The notes beneath the pieces were generated by a model. That model was given only the letters and a program-made list of their open reading frames with translations. It had not been told where the DNA came from and made no database searches. The position numbers and the translations under genes are program-made. A stretch of 7,291 nucleotides of DNA from an uncultured Bacilli bacterium (GTDB lineage: Bacteria > Bacillota_I > Bacilli_A > RF39 > UBA660), in the NCBI GenBank assembly GCA_944363995.1, contig CALVVV010000059.1:1-7291 (forward strand), in the 5' to 3' direction. Of the stretch, positions 6,771 to 7,291 are shown one piece after another. Numbering within the stretch: position 1 is the first letter of the stretch; every line of letters begins with the position of its first letter.

Positions 6771-7049
6771 ATGGAAAAATTAGAATGGAATTTAAGTTAA
6801 TTATTTAAATTAGAAACAGATTTTTATAAAGAAGTTGAAAAAGTAAAAATTTTGTTGTCAAATGTTGAAAAATATAAGAAAATTGCAATAGAAAATAGTG
6901 AGACTTTATTAAAATTACTAAATATTAAATGGAATATCAAAAAATTAACAAATAATATTAAAAAAATAACTTTTTTTATGTCAATAATTTTTGATAAATT
7001 CCTAAAAAAATATCAAAATTATATCTTGATTAGTTCCTTTTTCTTTTGA
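6771..7049 (+). pseudogene. Decayed 5' fragment of a probable M3 (oligoendopeptidase F-like) peptidase gene
   Basis: A good binding site, AAGGTGAT (6759-6766), precedes ATG 6771, and the reading begins MEKLEWNLS, but codon 10 is TAA (6798-6800). The same frame then continues LFKLETDFYKEVEKVK and onward through LLKLLNIKW (ending at 6932) and LTNNI, staying open until TGA at 7047-7049. The EWNLS-LF-FYKEVEKVK pattern resembles the extreme N terminus of oligoendopeptidase F proteins (about 560-600 residues). After about codon 60 the translation turns into low-complexity Lys/Ile/Phe and no catalytic HExxH region follows, so most of the gene is missing. This is best read as a remnant left by a nonsense mutation plus a large deletion. 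The family call rests on a short stretch and is moderate; that the gene is broken is more certain. The remaining nonsense-free part could be read from TTG 6852, but nothing supports its use. Confidence 0.5.
6984..7022. repeat. Imperfect AT-only inverted repeat in the pseudogene tail
   Basis: ATAATTTTTGATA (6984-6996) is complementary to TATCAAAATTAT (7011-7022) apart from one extra T in the left arm, around a 14-base loop. Just upstream, seven A (6960-6966) and seven T (6971-6977) could form another weak hairpin. Such pairings arise readily by chance in AT-rich DNA, but this one is long enough to record and lies next to the much stronger hairpin at 7034-7145. Confidence 0.45.
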
Positions 7050-7145
7050 AAATTTATTATTTGCCCGCCCGCTCGATTTTACGCATTAAAAATGCATAAA
7101 ATCGAGCGGGCGGGCAATCATTTTTAGTAAGCAAAAGAAAAGGAA
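7034..7145. repeat. Long two-tier hairpin with an extremely G+C-rich inner stem
   Basis: The inner stem pairs 7061-7087 with 7091-7117 (27 bases each) around the loop AAA, with a single mismatch (C7082 opposite A7096). Its outer half contains TTGCCCGCCCGCTCGA, the only strongly G+C-rich stretch in the window. An outer stem pairs 7034-7048 (TTCCTTTTTCTTTTG) with 7132-7145 (CAAAAGAAAAGGAA), needing one extra T on the left; unpaired bases of 12 and 14 lie between the two stems. It sits between converging coding remnants, so a bidirectional terminator is possible. However, no T run directly abuts the inner stem on either strand (on + ATTTTT begins 3 bases beyond it, on - there is AAATAATAAATTTT). 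A MITE-like or REP-like palindrome, or a structured RNA, are alternatives. I see no clear target-site duplication. Confidence 0.85.
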
Positions 7146-7198
7146 AAAAATGAAAAAATTTGTAGTATTATTTTAATTGAATTTTTAATTTAATAATG

Positions 7199-7291
7199 TT
7201 ATGATGTTGTTAGCAAAGGAGCTAATTCTTTTGAATTATAGCTACATAAATTAGTTGCAAATTCTTTTACTTCTAATTCATGATCTTTGCA
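7199..7291 (-). CDS. C-terminal tail of an unidentified minus-strand gene (5' part outside window)
   Basis: Read on the minus strand from 7291, the frame is open for 30 codons and ends at TAA (7201-7199). The product ends in DHELEVKEFATN, LCSYNSKELA and PLLTTS, a mixed charged/hydrophobic composition that looks like protein rather than AT-rich noise, in contrast to the stretch after the stop. I do not recognise the family. It would converge on the peptidase pseudogene, with the hairpin at 7034-7145 between them. Thirty codons is short, so this is tentative. The interval 7146-7198 between this stop and the hairpin holds nothing I can name. Confidence 0.45.
   Translation of the reverse strand, partial: CKDHELEVKEFATNLCSYNSKELAPLLTTS

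Noticed and set aside
6771..6800. Nine-codon leader peptide (MEKLEWNLS) as a regulatory upstream ORF
   Set aside because: The frame after the stop continues the same peptidase-like pattern, so a nonsense-mutated gene explains it better than a leader peptide.
7150..7176. Micro-ORF MKKFVVLF with AAAAGGA upstream, resembling the start of a signal peptide
   Set aside because: Only eight codons before TAA and nothing protein-like follows in any frame on the + strand; at most a trace of a lost gene.
1..7291. TGA read as tryptophan (Mollicute code)
   Set aside because: TGA is the natural stop of rimI and tsaD at well-formed operon overlaps, and Trp codons checked are TGG.

Overview
The window is strongly AT-rich bacterial DNA. 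Genes are short, closely packed and nearly all on the + strand, ribosome binding sites are Gram-positive in type (GGAGGTGA, GGAGGGAT, GGGGAGG), and promoters are sigma-A-like. TGA is used as a stop (ends of rimI and tsaD) and the Trp positions I checked (for example TsaE and the pseudogene) are TGG, so the code is standard and not the Mycoplasma/Spiroplasma one. Together with the gene content this points to a low-G+C Firmicute, most likely one of the uncultured AT-rich gut Bacilli near the Mollicutes/Erysipelotrichia (an RF39- or RFN20-like lineage). That placement is an inference.

Region 1 (1-564) is the 3' part of tyrS, tyrosyl-tRNA synthetase, entering from beyond the left edge. Region 2 (570-4191) is a tight operon with a good promoter, five genes and a terminator: tsaE, tsaB, rimI, tsaD and a CofE-like ligase (PF01996). 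Each downstream gene starts inside its predecessor. TsaE, TsaB and TsaD form the complex that transfers threonylcarbamoyl to adenosine 37 of ANN-decoding tRNAs (t6A); the enzyme making the threonylcarbamoyl-AMP donor (TsaC/Sua5) is not in the window. RimI is an N-terminal acetyltransferase that commonly travels with tsaB/tsaD. The CofE-like protein belongs to a Firmicute branch of the F420-0:glutamate ligase family whose true substrate is unclear; its ATGA overlap with tsaD is the notable contextual clue.

Region 3 (4192-5579) begins with three 23-bp direct repeats directly in front of a single gene for an AAA_14/DUF4143 ATPase carrying a C-terminal PD-(D/E)XK-like signature. Region 4 (5576-6748) is a single gene with its own promoter. 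It encodes an HD-family (YfbR/HDDC2-like) phosphohydrolase built of two copies of the HD fold: the N-terminal copy has lost its metal ligands, and the C-terminal copy has HE in place of HD.

Region 5 (6749-7198) has no intact gene. It holds the decayed 5' end of a probable M3-family (oligoendopeptidase F-like) peptidase gene with an in-frame TAA at codon 10, a cluster of inverted repeats, and a long hairpin whose base is extremely G+C-rich for this genome. A short open tail of a minus-strand gene (7199-7291) enters from the right edge, so the hairpin lies between converging transcription units.

I see no CRISPR array, tRNA, rRNA, intact transposase or recognisable defence system. The best leads are the duplicated HD protein, the G+C-rich hairpin, the CofE-like gene coupled to t6A synthesis, and the 23-bp repeats before the ATPase gene.
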